From: Methanobacteriota archaeon
GTDB lineage: Archaea; Thermoplasmatota; Poseidoniia; MGIII; CG-Epi1
NCBI GenBank assembly: GCA_029977605.1
Contig: JAPOKN010000052.1
Coordinates: 1 to 6,427 of the forward strand
Direction: 5' to 3'
DNA: 6,427 nt
In this document: positions 1-5,921 of the stretch, in pieces
Numbering within the stretch: the stretch's first letter is position 1
Layout of the letters: every line of letters starts with the position of its first letter
Program-made: the position numbers and the translations under genes
The notes under the pieces: model-generated
The model's input: only the letters and a program-made list of their open reading frames with translations
Told to the model about the DNA's origin: nothing
Databases searched by the model: none

Positions 1-1093
1 CGTAGTTTGTTCCAACAGACTCGATACCTGCTACTATTGTTCCGTCAGTCATTGCTGCCTTTCCAATAATCATGGTTGCATCGTAAGCGGTCAAAACATA
101 TGTCTTGATACTACCTACATCTGATGCATTACCATCGTATCTAGCTTCGAAATCTCCATAAGTAGTACCTGCACGAGGTGCTGATACTGTGAAGTTCACA
201 GCTGTTGCATTGTCAGTCAATTTTTCGAATAGACCAATACCTGCTGGTCCGTCACCACCGAACACATGTCCAGTGAATCCTGCTTGAGCCAATGCTTCCA
301 AAATTCCTGCACCATCTGTGATGTATGAGGAAAGATATACTGCATTACAGTCTGATGCATCAGTTATATTTGCTACCATTGCATCAAAGTTGGTTGTGGT
401 TTCTTCATATCCTTGCATTCCTGCTGAACATAAGCTACCATCTGCTTCCCAAGCTGTTTTGATAGAATCTGCTAATCCAGATCCATAGTCGTTGGTCATG
501 TGTAAAATAGCTAAACTTTCGTTAGTTACACCTGCATCTGCCATCATAGCAGCTCCTGCTGGACCCTGAATAGCGTCACTTGGAACCACACGATAGAAAT
601 GTGGGTATACAGCTTCGTCACTTAGACCTGGGTTTGTACTGGCGTAGGAAATCATTGGAATTCCTGCAGCAGACAAAATAGCGTTAGCACCCATGGAAGC
701 TCCGGAACATGCTGCACCGACTACTGCTACCACACCAGAGTCAACTAGTGTTTGTGCTGCAGGTCCTGCTACATCTCCACTGCATCCTGAATCTAATTCT
801 ATAGCTTCGAATACTGTGTTCTCACTTGCAAAGTGAGCATTTAGGTCACTAATAGCTTGATCTACACCCCATTTGAAACCGGCTGCGTCAGGCTCTAGTG
901 GTCCTGTTATAGGGTTCAAGAAACCAATCTTAATTGTAGTTGTTGTTACTACTGTTTCGTTTCCAGACCCGTCGTCTGTCGTTGTTGTTGTCGTTGTTGA
1001 GTCTTTGTCATCGTCATCCTCAACACAGCCAGTGAAAGCACCGACAACGAAGAGCATGGCAAAAACAAAAACTTGTAGTTTGTTTGTGTTCAT
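1..1093 (-). CDS. ABC transporter substrate-binding lipoprotein, branched-chain amino acid (LivK-like) type, 3' end off window
   Basis: An open frame runs from the ATG at 1093 to the left edge: 364 codons with no stop. Residues 1-22 form a lipoprotein signal peptide (Lys at 5, hydrophobic core 7-20) ending in a lipobox-like FTGC with Cys23 as the lipidation site. A low-complexity linker follows (about 24-53, acidic then seven Thr in a row, then VVTTTT), and the periplasmic-binding fold begins at IKIGFLNPITGPL (54-66). Family-like segments include VVAVVGAACSG (121-131), GIPMISYASTNPGLSD (144-159), FYRVVPSD (166-173) and NDYGSGLADS (201-210). The protein should sit on the outer face of the membrane and deliver a small solute, by family precedent an amino acid or amide, to a permease not in this window. 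Proteins of this family usually run about 380-430 residues, so the C-terminal tail is probably missing. An AGGTG Shine-Dalgarno-like site ends 9 nt before the ATG. The real ligand cannot be read from sequence. Confidence 0.9.
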   Translation of the reverse strand, partial: MNTNKLQVFVFAMLFVVGAFTGCVEDDDDKDSTTTTTTTDDGSGNETVVTTTTIKIGFLNPITGPLEPDAAGFKWGVDQAISDLNAHFASENTVFEAIELDSGCSGDVAGPAAQTLVDSGVVAVVGAACSGASMGANAILSAAGIPMISYASTNPGLSDEAVYPHFYRVVPSDAIQGPAGAAMMADAGVTNESLAILHMTNDYGSGLADSIKTAWEADGSLCSAGMQGYEETTTNFDAMVANITDASDCNAVYLSSYITDGAGILEALAQAGFTGHVFGGDGPAGIGLFEKLTDNATAVNFTVSAPRAGTTYGDFEARYDGNASDVGSIKTYVLTAYDATMIIGKAAMTDGTIVAGIESVGTNY

Positions 1094-1263
1094 GTCAATT
1101 TACACCTTCCCCTTCGTAGGTAGAGTAGTATTAAAAGCTAATTGATACAACAATTGACGAAAATAAAAACCTAATCCCGATTGAAAAACATATGAAATAC
1201 CTATTAATATCCGCGTGAATACTCATAAATTAGTAACTTGTAAAAATTAAGTCAAGGAAAAAT
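1094..1263. promoter_or_regulatory. Divergent intergenic region between the lipoprotein gene and the riboflavin kinase gene
   Basis: This 170-nt AT-rich stretch separates two genes transcribed away from each other, so it must hold both promoters. For the minus-strand gene there is a TTTTAATA box (1129-1136, read on the minus strand) centred about 39 nt from its ATG, and AGGTG (1103-1107, minus) just before the start. For the plus-strand gene there is CATAAATTA (1224-1232) centred 36 nt before the ATG at 1264, and a weak AAGGA at 1254-1258. Small inverted repeats are GTCAATT (1094-1100) with AATTGAC (1152-1158), and TACT-N8-AGTA (1220-1235), the latter enclosing the plus-strand TATA-like box. 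No ORF or RNA gene is visible. In DNA this AT-rich, individual short matches could be chance. Confidence 0.5.
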
Positions 1264-1947
1264 ATGCGTCCGATTCTATTGAAAACATTAAAAATATTAG
1301 CATTACAAGGAGGCACTAGGCACTCTGTGCATATATCTTCAACTGAATTAGCCAAAAAGTTAGAAATTAGCCAGCAATCAGCTTCAAGACATATAATAAA
1401 TCTTGAAAAAAAAGGATATATACAAAAGAAGTATGCTCAGGGAGGACAAATTGTTAATATTAATGATAAAGGGCTCGCAGTTTTAAGAAAGGAATTCACA
1501 GAGTATGGCCTAATCTTTGGTACTGAAAAAAATGTAGAGATGGTTGGAACCTTAGAAACTGGATTAGGTGAGGGCGGTTATTACATATCCAAGGAAGGAT
1601 ACATGAAACAATTTGATAAAAAATTAAACTGGAAACCGTTCAAAGGAACTTTCAATCTAAGGCTAAATGATGACGAAGTCCCGAAAATTGAAGCTATGAA
1701 AGCAGCCGAAGGAATTTTAATTGAAGGTTTTGAAGAAGAAGGACGAACATTTGGTAAAGCTTGGATCTTTAAATGTACTTTGGAGACTGACGACGGAGAA
1801 ATCGTAAAAAAATGCGCAATTATTTCTCCAAAACGTACCCATTACAAAAGAGTGGTAGAAATTATTTCACCTACATTTCTAAGGAAGAATTTGGGTGCTG
1901 AAGATGGTGCTAAATTTAGAATAAATGTTGATTTGGGTGATACTTAA
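1264..1947 (+). CDS. ribK: CTP-dependent riboflavin kinase with N-terminal HTH domain (RibK/RbkR type)
   Basis: Predicted to phosphorylate riboflavin to FMN using CTP, the archaeal (DUF120) enzyme family unrelated to bacterial RibF. Residues about 1-85 form a winged helix-turn-helix (STELAKKLEISQQSASRHI at 26-44, then the EKKGYIQKK wing region). The kinase domain spans about 90-225. It shows the nucleotide-binding GLGEGGYYIS (100-109), GTFNLRL (128-134, whose Thr129 and Asn131 match the metal-binding positions known from the Methanocaldococcus enzyme), RTHY (191-194) and the closing EIISPTFLRKNLG (199-211). The length of 227 aa suits the HTH-fused form; kinase-only versions are about 130-140 aa. 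From family knowledge, HTH-fused members called RbkR are also transcriptional regulators of riboflavin genes, so a dual role is likely here but not shown. The ATG at 1264 is preceded by a weak AAGGA. A flavoprotein (ETF) module starts 31 nt downstream on the same strand, which suggests linked flavin supply and demand. Confidence 0.93.
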   Translation: MRPILLKTLKILALQGGTRHSVHISSTELAKKLEISQQSASRHIINLEKKGYIQKKYAQGGQIVNINDKGLAVLRKEFTEYGLIFGTEKNVEMVGTLETGLGEGGYYISKEGYMKQFDKKLNWKPFKGTFNLRLNDDEVPKIEAMKAAEGILIEGFEEEGRTFGKAWIFKCTLETDDGEIVKKCAIISPKRTHYKRVVEIISPTFLRKNLGAEDGAKFRINVDLGDT

Positions 1948-1952
1948 ATATA
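1944..1952 (+). promoter_or_regulatory. Candidate TATA box for the Fe-S oxidoreductase/ETF operon
   Basis: TTAAATATA is close to the archaeal TATA consensus and overlaps the stop codon of the riboflavin kinase gene. Its centre is about 31 nt before the ATG at 1979, which would place the transcription start near 1974 and give a leader of only a few bases. This would let the ETF module be transcribed independently of ribK. Based on sequence match and spacing only. Confidence 0.45.
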
Positions 1953-1962
1953 CGGTGTGAGG

Positions 1963-1973
1963 GTAGAATCTAC
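1963..1973. promoter_or_regulatory. Perfect 11-bp palindrome, candidate operator before the ETF module
   Basis: GTAGA-A-TCTAC has two perfect 5-bp arms around one central base. It lies between the candidate TATA box (1944-1952) and the start codon at 1979, where a bound protein would block initiation. The gap contains no other obvious element except GAGGG at 1959-1963. The regulator is unknown; the HTH-kinase encoded immediately upstream is one possibility. A palindrome this short can occur by chance. Confidence 0.3.
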
Positions 1974-1978
1974 GCGCA

Positions 1979-3967
1979 ATGACACCTTTTCATGATTATT
2001 TCGGAATAAGCTGGTACGTCTTTTTGCTAATATGGTCAGCTATTGCAATAGGAGCACATGTTTACCAAGTTGGCTTTATTGTTAAATTAATTAGACTAGG
2101 AAAGGACGATGACAGATTTAATTCTTGGAACCAAAGAATGAAAGAATTCTTAACCGACTGGCTTGGTCAAAGAAAAGTTGTTGAAGACAAAGTAGCGGGA
2201 TACGCACATGCATTAATTTTCTGGGGCTTTTTAATGCTGGTAAGTGATGTAATTGATCTAGGAACTGGAGGGTTATTCGCAGAATTCTTGGGAATGATTT
2301 ATCTTGAAAATATTTGGAATTTAGTAGTTGATATTGGCTACCTAATGGCTGGAGTAGGGCTGCTTGTAGCCCTATACAGGAGATTGGTAATAAGACCTGA
2401 AAAACTGAAAGACTCTAGCATAGAAGGCGTTATGATTCTATTTGCCATTCTAGGAATTGTGATTACTGCTTTCATAGTAGAGGCAGGTTACATGCTAGGT
2501 GAAGAAAGTCACTACAATTATTGGGAACCTGTAGGCGTATTATTCGCTAAATTAATGCAGGATATAGATACTAGTACTTTGCAAACAATTGTTGACGTAA
2601 GCTATTGGTTACATATGATTTTGATCGGTGGATTTTTGATTGAAATTCCCCAGACAAAACATTCACACTTAATTGGTACAATACCTAATGTTATGTTTCA
2701 AGATCACGAAAAAATGGGAACAATGCTTCCACTACAAGTTGACGACGACGACTTGGCTGTTAAAACTGATGATTTAGATTTTGAAAATCTAACTTTAGGC
2801 GTTAACAAATTTGAAGACTTTACTTGGAGGCAATTATCTGATGGATGGGCTTGTACTGCCTGTGCGAGATGCCAAGACGTTTGTCCTGCATATAATAGTG
2901 GTAAAGAATTAAATCCGATGCAAATTATAATGGATGTTAAAAATTACGGAAAAGAACACGGAAACTTGCTTTTAGCTGGAGAAGCGCCTGATGAAACTAT
3001 AGTTGACAGATTTAGTCCTGAGGCAATTTGGGCATGTACTACGTGCTATGCATGTGTAAATGCTTGCCCTGTACACATTGAACATGTACCTAAATTAACT
3101 GACACAAGACGCCACCTCGTTATGGAAGCTTCAGATTTTCCTGAAGAATTGCAAAATCTATTTAACAATCTGGAAAGAAATTCAAATCCTTGGGGATTAG
3201 GCGCCCATACAAGAGCTGATTGGGCCGAAGGATTAGACCTGAAAATAGGCGAACCTGCAGAATACTTATTCTATGTTGGATGTGCAGGATCATTTGATGA
3301 AAGAAACAAAAATGTTTCGAGAGCTACTGCAAAACTTTTGAAAGAAGCTGGTGTTGATTTCTCAATTATGGGCGAAATGGAAATGTGTAATGGCGATCCT
3401 GCAAGAAGAGCTGGTAATGAGTTCATGTTCCAAATGATGGCTGAAATGAATGTTGATAATATGAATTCTCTAGGAACATTGAAAGTTATTACTGCTTGCC
3501 CGCATTGTTTTCACACTATCGGAAAAGAATATGAAAAATATGGTGGTAAATACGAAGTATACCATCACTCCCAAATACTTAATGAATTAAAGCAGAAAGA
3601 AAAACTAAAAATAAAAGATTATGGAGATAAAGTTACATTCCATGATCCATGTTATTTGGGAAGGATTGGAGGCGAAACTGAAGCACCAAGAGAAGCTATT
3701 GGTGGAGATCTTATTGAAATGGAAAGATCAAGAGAAAAATCGTTCTGTTGTGGAGGCGGAGGTGCCCGTATCTGGATGGAAGAGGATGCCGACAAAAGAG
3801 TGAATGAAATAAGGGCAAAGGAAGCTGTAAATACCGGTGCAGACTGCGTAGCAGTAGGTTGTCCATTCTGTATGACGATGATGAGTGACGGCTTGAAAAC
3901 ATTAGGTGAGGAACAGAAAACTGTGAAAGATATTTCCGAGATAATGTTAGAAAATCTAGAGGGATAA
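1979..3967 (+). CDS. Membrane-bound Fe-S oxidoreductase, ETF:quinone oxidoreductase (EMO-like), HdrD/GlpC-type CCG domains
   Basis: Likely accepts electrons from the adjacent ETF and reduces membrane quinone. The N-terminal about 225 residues form a NarI-like membrane domain with about five hydrophobic helices (roughly 10-38, 72-92, 110-133, 150-172, 203-222). Candidate heme b ligands are His27, His77, His212, His228 and His230. Two 4Fe-4S motifs follow: Cys292/295/298/302 and Cys353/356/359/363, each CxxCxxCxxxCP. Two cysteine-rich CCG (DUF224) domains complete the protein. The first has Cys435, Cys470, Cys507 and Cys510, with the single-Cys form MCNGDPARR. The second has Cys558, Cys590-591 and Cys628/631 (CCGGGGAR, GCPFC). 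The 662-aa length and order (membrane domain, ferredoxin, CCG-CCG) match the family known next to bacterial ETF genes. The upstream in-frame GTG at 1955 is followed at once by stops, so ATG 1979 is the first usable start. The gene ends 1 nt before etfB. A heterodisulfide-reductase role is less likely because no HdrE or methanogen genes are nearby and ETF genes are. Confidence 0.9.
   Translation: MTPFHDYFGISWYVFLLIWSAIAIGAHVYQVGFIVKLIRLGKDDDRFNSWNQRMKEFLTDWLGQRKVVEDKVAGYAHALIFWGFLMLVSDVIDLGTGGLFAEFLGMIYLENIWNLVVDIGYLMAGVGLLVALYRRLVIRPEKLKDSSIEGVMILFAILGIVITAFIVEAGYMLGEESHYNYWEPVGVLFAKLMQDIDTSTLQTIVDVSYWLHMILIGGFLIEIPQTKHSHLIGTIPNVMFQDHEKMGTMLPLQVDDDDLAVKTDDLDFENLTLGVNKFEDFTWRQLSDGWACTACARCQDVCPAYNSGKELNPMQIIMDVKNYGKEHGNLLLAGEAPDETIVDRFSPEAIWACTTCYACVNACPVHIEHVPKLTDTRRHLVMEASDFPEELQNLFNNLERNSNPWGLGAHTRADWAEGLDLKIGEPAEYLFYVGCAGSFDERNKNVSRATAKLLKEAGVDFSIMGEMEMCNGDPARRAGNEFMFQMMAEMNVDNMNSLGTLKVITACPHCFHTIGKEYEKYGGKYEVYHHSQILNELKQKEKLKIKDYGDKVTFHDPCYLGRIGGETEAPREAIGGDLIEMERSREKSFCCGGGGARIWMEEDADKRVNEIRAKEAVNTGADCVAVGCPFCMTMMSDGLKTLGEEQKTVKDISEIMLENLEG
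3959..3963 (+). promoter_or_regulatory. Ribosome binding site of etfB
   Basis: GAGGG overlaps the last codons of the Fe-S oxidoreductase gene and ends 5 nt before the ATG at 3969. With only one base between the stop of the upstream gene and this ATG, translation of the two is probably coupled. Confidence 0.45.
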
Positions 3968-3968
3968 A

Positions 3969-4730
3969 ATGAACATAGCTGTATTAATCAAAATGGTACC
4001 AGATACCGAATCAAAGCTAGAAGTAAATGATGGGGCACTCAATGACCAGAATTTCAAATACATGGTAAATCCATACGATGAATTTGCCGTCGAACAAGCG
4101 GTTCAATTCAAAGAAGCTGAGGGAGGTAAAGTTACTCTACTAAGCTTATTTTCTGATAATAATAGCATCGATACTGATTTGAGAAAAATGCTAGCAATTG
4201 GTGCTGATGAAATTGTGGTTCTAAGACAAAAAGGATATAGAGGTGACAAACCGCTCGCAAACGCCAAAGCTTTGTCTGACGCAATAAAAGAATTAGACGT
4301 CGATTTAGTTTTATGCGGTATTCAAGGCATTGACTATTACCAAGCTGCAACAGGCACTATGGTCGCCCAAATGCTTGGAATGCCAAATATTTCTGGCGTT
4401 ACTAGTTTAGAGTACAATTCCGGAACTTTGAAAGCCAAGAGGCAAATTGAAGGAGGATTGCAGACAGTTGAAACTTCAACGCCTGCAGTCATTACTTGCC
4501 AGAAGGATATGAATAAAGTTCGATTCCCTGCATTAAAAGATATAATGATGTCAAAGAGGAAACCTTTTGAAAACAAAGATGTTGATTCAATTGATAGTAA
4601 TGATGCTGTAACTTCAGAATCTAGTTTACCTCCTGCCAGAGATGGTGGGGAAATGATCGACGGAGATAATGCTGAAGAGAAAGTCAATAAATTAATTGAA
4701 AAACTAAAAATGGAGGCAAAAGTAATATGA
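3969..4730 (+). CDS. etfB: Electron transfer flavoprotein, beta subunit
   Basis: Beta subunit of the soluble ETF heterodimer that takes electrons from flavin dehydrogenases such as acyl-CoA dehydrogenases. Family motifs are LIKMVPDTE (6-14), the nucleotide-loop segment VNPYDEFAVEQA (33-44), LRKMLAIGADE (71-81), LCGIQGIDYYQAATG (115-129), and the ETF-beta signature region RQIEGGLQTVETSTPAVIT (158-176) followed by NKVRFPALKDIMMSKRKPF (182-200). Leu189 aligns with the leucine anchor that docks mammalian ETF onto its dehydrogenase partners. The C-terminal tail (about 201-253) is acidic and then helical (EEKVNKLIEKLK), as expected for the arm that embraces the alpha subunit. The length of 253 aa is normal. 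The stop overlaps the etfA start (ATGA), so the subunits are translationally coupled. IDYYQAATG differs from the mammalian IDDDCNQTG form, and several segments recall the Bacteroidetes branch, so AMP binding versus a second FAD is uncertain. Confidence 0.95.
   Translation: MNIAVLIKMVPDTESKLEVNDGALNDQNFKYMVNPYDEFAVEQAVQFKEAEGGKVTLLSLFSDNNSIDTDLRKMLAIGADEIVVLRQKGYRGDKPLANAKALSDAIKELDVDLVLCGIQGIDYYQAATGTMVAQMLGMPNISGVTSLEYNSGTLKAKRQIEGGLQTVETSTPAVITCQKDMNKVRFPALKDIMMSKRKPFENKDVDSIDSNDAVTSESSLPPARDGGEMIDGDNAEEKVNKLIEKLKMEAKVI
4712..4716 (+). promoter_or_regulatory. Ribosome binding site of etfA
   Basis: GGAGG lies inside the end of etfB and is followed after 10 nt by the etfA ATG at 4727. It is the strongest Shine-Dalgarno match in the window and fixes the etfA start. 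It serves the internal cistron of an operon, where a leaderless start is not possible. Confidence 0.65.
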
Positions 4731-5641
4731 GCAATGTATTAGTTATTGGGGAAACTGATGGTTCTGAAATTAAAAGTATTTCGCAACAAGTTGCTGCAGT
4801 AGCTGCAGGCATGGGTGAAGTAACTGGTTTAGTTATGGGAAGCGGAATTTCCGAAGCCGGAATGAAGTTATCTGTGGGCAAAATTATAATGGCTGATGAT
4901 TCAAGCCTAGAAAATTATGACCCCGTAAAATATGCATCTATCGCAGGCCATATAGTTAAAGAACATAACATTGAAAGAATACTTTTGGGCGCAACGTCAA
5001 TGGGTAAGGATCTAGGGCCAAGATTGGCAGCAGAGTTAAATTGCGGATATCTAGGAGATTGTTTGGAAGCTGGAAGCGAAGGTTTTGTGAGGCCTAATTT
5101 TGCAGGTAAGGTACTTGCAAAATCAAATCCAAATGGAACTATTGTAGCAACAATTCGAAATAATGCCTATCCTGCAGGAGAAGCATGGTCTGGTAGTGTA
5201 GAAAATTATTCTGGTGAAATTGCTGAGTCTACACTAAACACAACAGACATCGAAAATGTAGGCTCAGGAACTGTAGAATTGACCGAAGCTGCTATAGTTG
5301 TAAGCGGTGGAAGAGGACTAGAGAATGCAGAAAATTATGACTCTATGATAAGGCCACTAGCTGAAAGCATGGGGGCTGCAACAGGAGCTAGTAGAGCTAT
5401 TGTTGATGCTGGATGGGTGCCGCATTCGCATCAAGTAGGACAAACTGGAAAAACCGTTGCTCCAGAATTATACCTTGCAATTGGAATATCAGGTGCAATT
5501 CAACACTTAGGAGGAATGAGCGGATCTAAATGTATTGCTGCAATAAACAAAGATCCTGACGCCCCAATATTCAAAGTAGCAGATTATGGAATTGTAGGTG
5601 ATTTATTCGAGATATTACCTATATTGAAATCTAAATTTTAA
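4727..5641 (+). CDS. etfA: Electron transfer flavoprotein, alpha subunit (FAD-binding)
   Basis: Carries the redox-active FAD of the ETF dimer. The N-terminal domain (about 1-180) is the ETF alpha/beta fold with ERILLGATSMGKDLGPRLAA (83-102). The C-terminal FAD domain (about 188-304) is highly conserved: VVSGGRGL (191-198), GASRAIVDAGWVP (220-232) with Arg223 at the flavin-tuning arginine position, QVGQTGKTVAPELY (236-249), GISGAIQHLGGM (253-264) with His260, and INKDPDAPIFKVADYGIVGD (273-292) with Asp286 in the ADYG motif. At 304 aa it is close to the usual 310-320 and complete. It overlaps etfB by 4 nt (ATGA) with a strong GGAGG before it. ETF function needs both subunits, and the upstream Fe-S protein is the probable electron acceptor. 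No electron-donating dehydrogenase gene is visible here, so the donors must be encoded elsewhere. Confidence 0.97.
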   Translation: MSNVLVIGETDGSEIKSISQQVAAVAAGMGEVTGLVMGSGISEAGMKLSVGKIIMADDSSLENYDPVKYASIAGHIVKEHNIERILLGATSMGKDLGPRLAAELNCGYLGDCLEAGSEGFVRPNFAGKVLAKSNPNGTIVATIRNNAYPAGEAWSGSVENYSGEIAESTLNTTDIENVGSGTVELTEAAIVVSGGRGLENAENYDSMIRPLAESMGAATGASRAIVDAGWVPHSHQVGQTGKTVAPELYLAIGISGAIQHLGGMSGSKCIAAINKDPDAPIFKVADYGIVGDLFEILPILKSKF

Positions 5642-5646
5642 TTTTA
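5634..5646 (+). terminator. Possible T-rich terminator at the end of the ETF operon
   Basis: A T-rich run (AAATTTTAATTTT) covers the etfA stop codon and the bases after it. Archaeal transcription often ends in T-tracts without a hairpin, and a new promoter-like box follows at 5658. The region is generally AT-rich, so this is only suggestive. Confidence 0.25.
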
Positions 5647-5657
5647 GATACATAACA

Positions 5658-5663
5658 TTATAA
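5658..5663 (+). promoter_or_regulatory. Candidate TATA box for the small coiled-coil gene
   Basis: TTATAA is centred about 26 nt before the GTG at 5686. At normal archaeal TATA spacing the transcript would begin at or next to the start codon, giving a leaderless mRNA. This conflicts with the AGGTG at 5677-5681, which would then lie outside the transcript, unless initiation is shifted upstream. Confidence 0.4.
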
Positions 5664-5685
5664 GGTACATTAGGGTAGGTGCTAA

Positions 5686-5874
5686 GTGTCGAAAGAAGCT
5701 GAAGAAATTAAAAAATTACAACAAACTATTGATGAATTACAAACTGAACTTAAATTTCTACAAGAGACTGTTGGAGTATTAGTTGGAGCTATGATGGAAG
5801 AGGGTGAATCTGAAGATTTCTTTGGAAATGCCGAAGCTGGAAATCCATCATTTAGGCTTAATATGGGAATGTAA
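5686..5874 (+). CDS. Small coiled-coil protein of unknown function
   Basis: A 62-aa cytoplasmic protein I do not recognise. Residues 8-32 are a textbook coiled coil: Ile8, Leu11, Ile15, Leu18, Leu22, Leu25, Val29 and Leu32 alternate in steps of 3 and 4, so it should oligomerise or bind a helical partner. The tail (about 38-62) is acidic and then Gly/Asn/Phe-containing, probably flexible (EDFFGNAEAGNPSFRLN). It has no Cys, membrane segment or signal peptide. The start is GTG; an in-frame TAA directly before it rules out an earlier start, and the next Met (36) would remove the coiled coil. Support for being real: the codon-like heptad pattern, AGGTG four bases before the GTG, and a TATA-like box upstream. 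It lies 44 nt after etfA and 47 nt before the tRNA, so it may be monocistronic. A scaffold, chaperone-like or chromatin role are all possible; none is shown. Confidence 0.7.
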   Translation: MSKEAEEIKKLQQTIDELQTELKFLQETVGVLVGAMMEEGESEDFFGNAEAGNPSFRLNMGM

Positions 5875-5890
5875 AAAATTACCTTAAACT

Positions 5891-5897
5891 CTAAATA
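5891..5897 (+). promoter_or_regulatory. Candidate TATA box for tRNA-Asp
   Basis: CTAAATA is centred about 28 nt before the mature 5' end of the tRNA, the expected archaeal spacing. The better-looking TATATTTT at 5911-5918 is only about 8 nt from the tRNA 5' end and is too close to be its promoter. Confidence 0.35.
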
Positions 5898-5921
5898 GAA
5901 AGTGCTACGGTATATTTTCGT

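Noticed and set aside
1006..1020. DDDDK enteropeptidase-like site at residues 26-30 of the lipoprotein
   Set aside because: A chance result of an acidic linker; archaea have no such processing, and acidic stretches after the lipobox are ordinary.
873..1145. Plus-strand 90-codon ORF with a Val/Ser-rich product
   Set aside because: It lies antisense to the start of the lipoprotein gene; its Val and Ser runs are the reverse reading of the Thr-rich linker codons, and it has no family features.
1979..3967. Methanogen-type heterodisulfide reductase HdrD
   Set aside because: The fused N-terminal membrane domain and the directly coupled etfBA genes favour an ETF:quinone oxidoreductase; no methanogenesis genes are present.
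3621..4881. Several short ORFs on both strands within the Fe-S oxidoreductase and ETF genes
   Set aside because: They overlap fully recognised conserved genes in other frames and show no recognisable protein features.
5871..5882. GTAA-AAAA-TTAC hairpin at the end of the coiled-coil gene as a terminator
   Set aside because: Only a 4-bp A/T-rich stem without a following T-run; too weak to call.
5911..5918. TATATTTT as the tRNA promoter
   Set aside because: It sits only about 8 nt before the tRNA 5' end, inconsistent with archaeal TATA spacing; CTAAATA at 5891 fits better.
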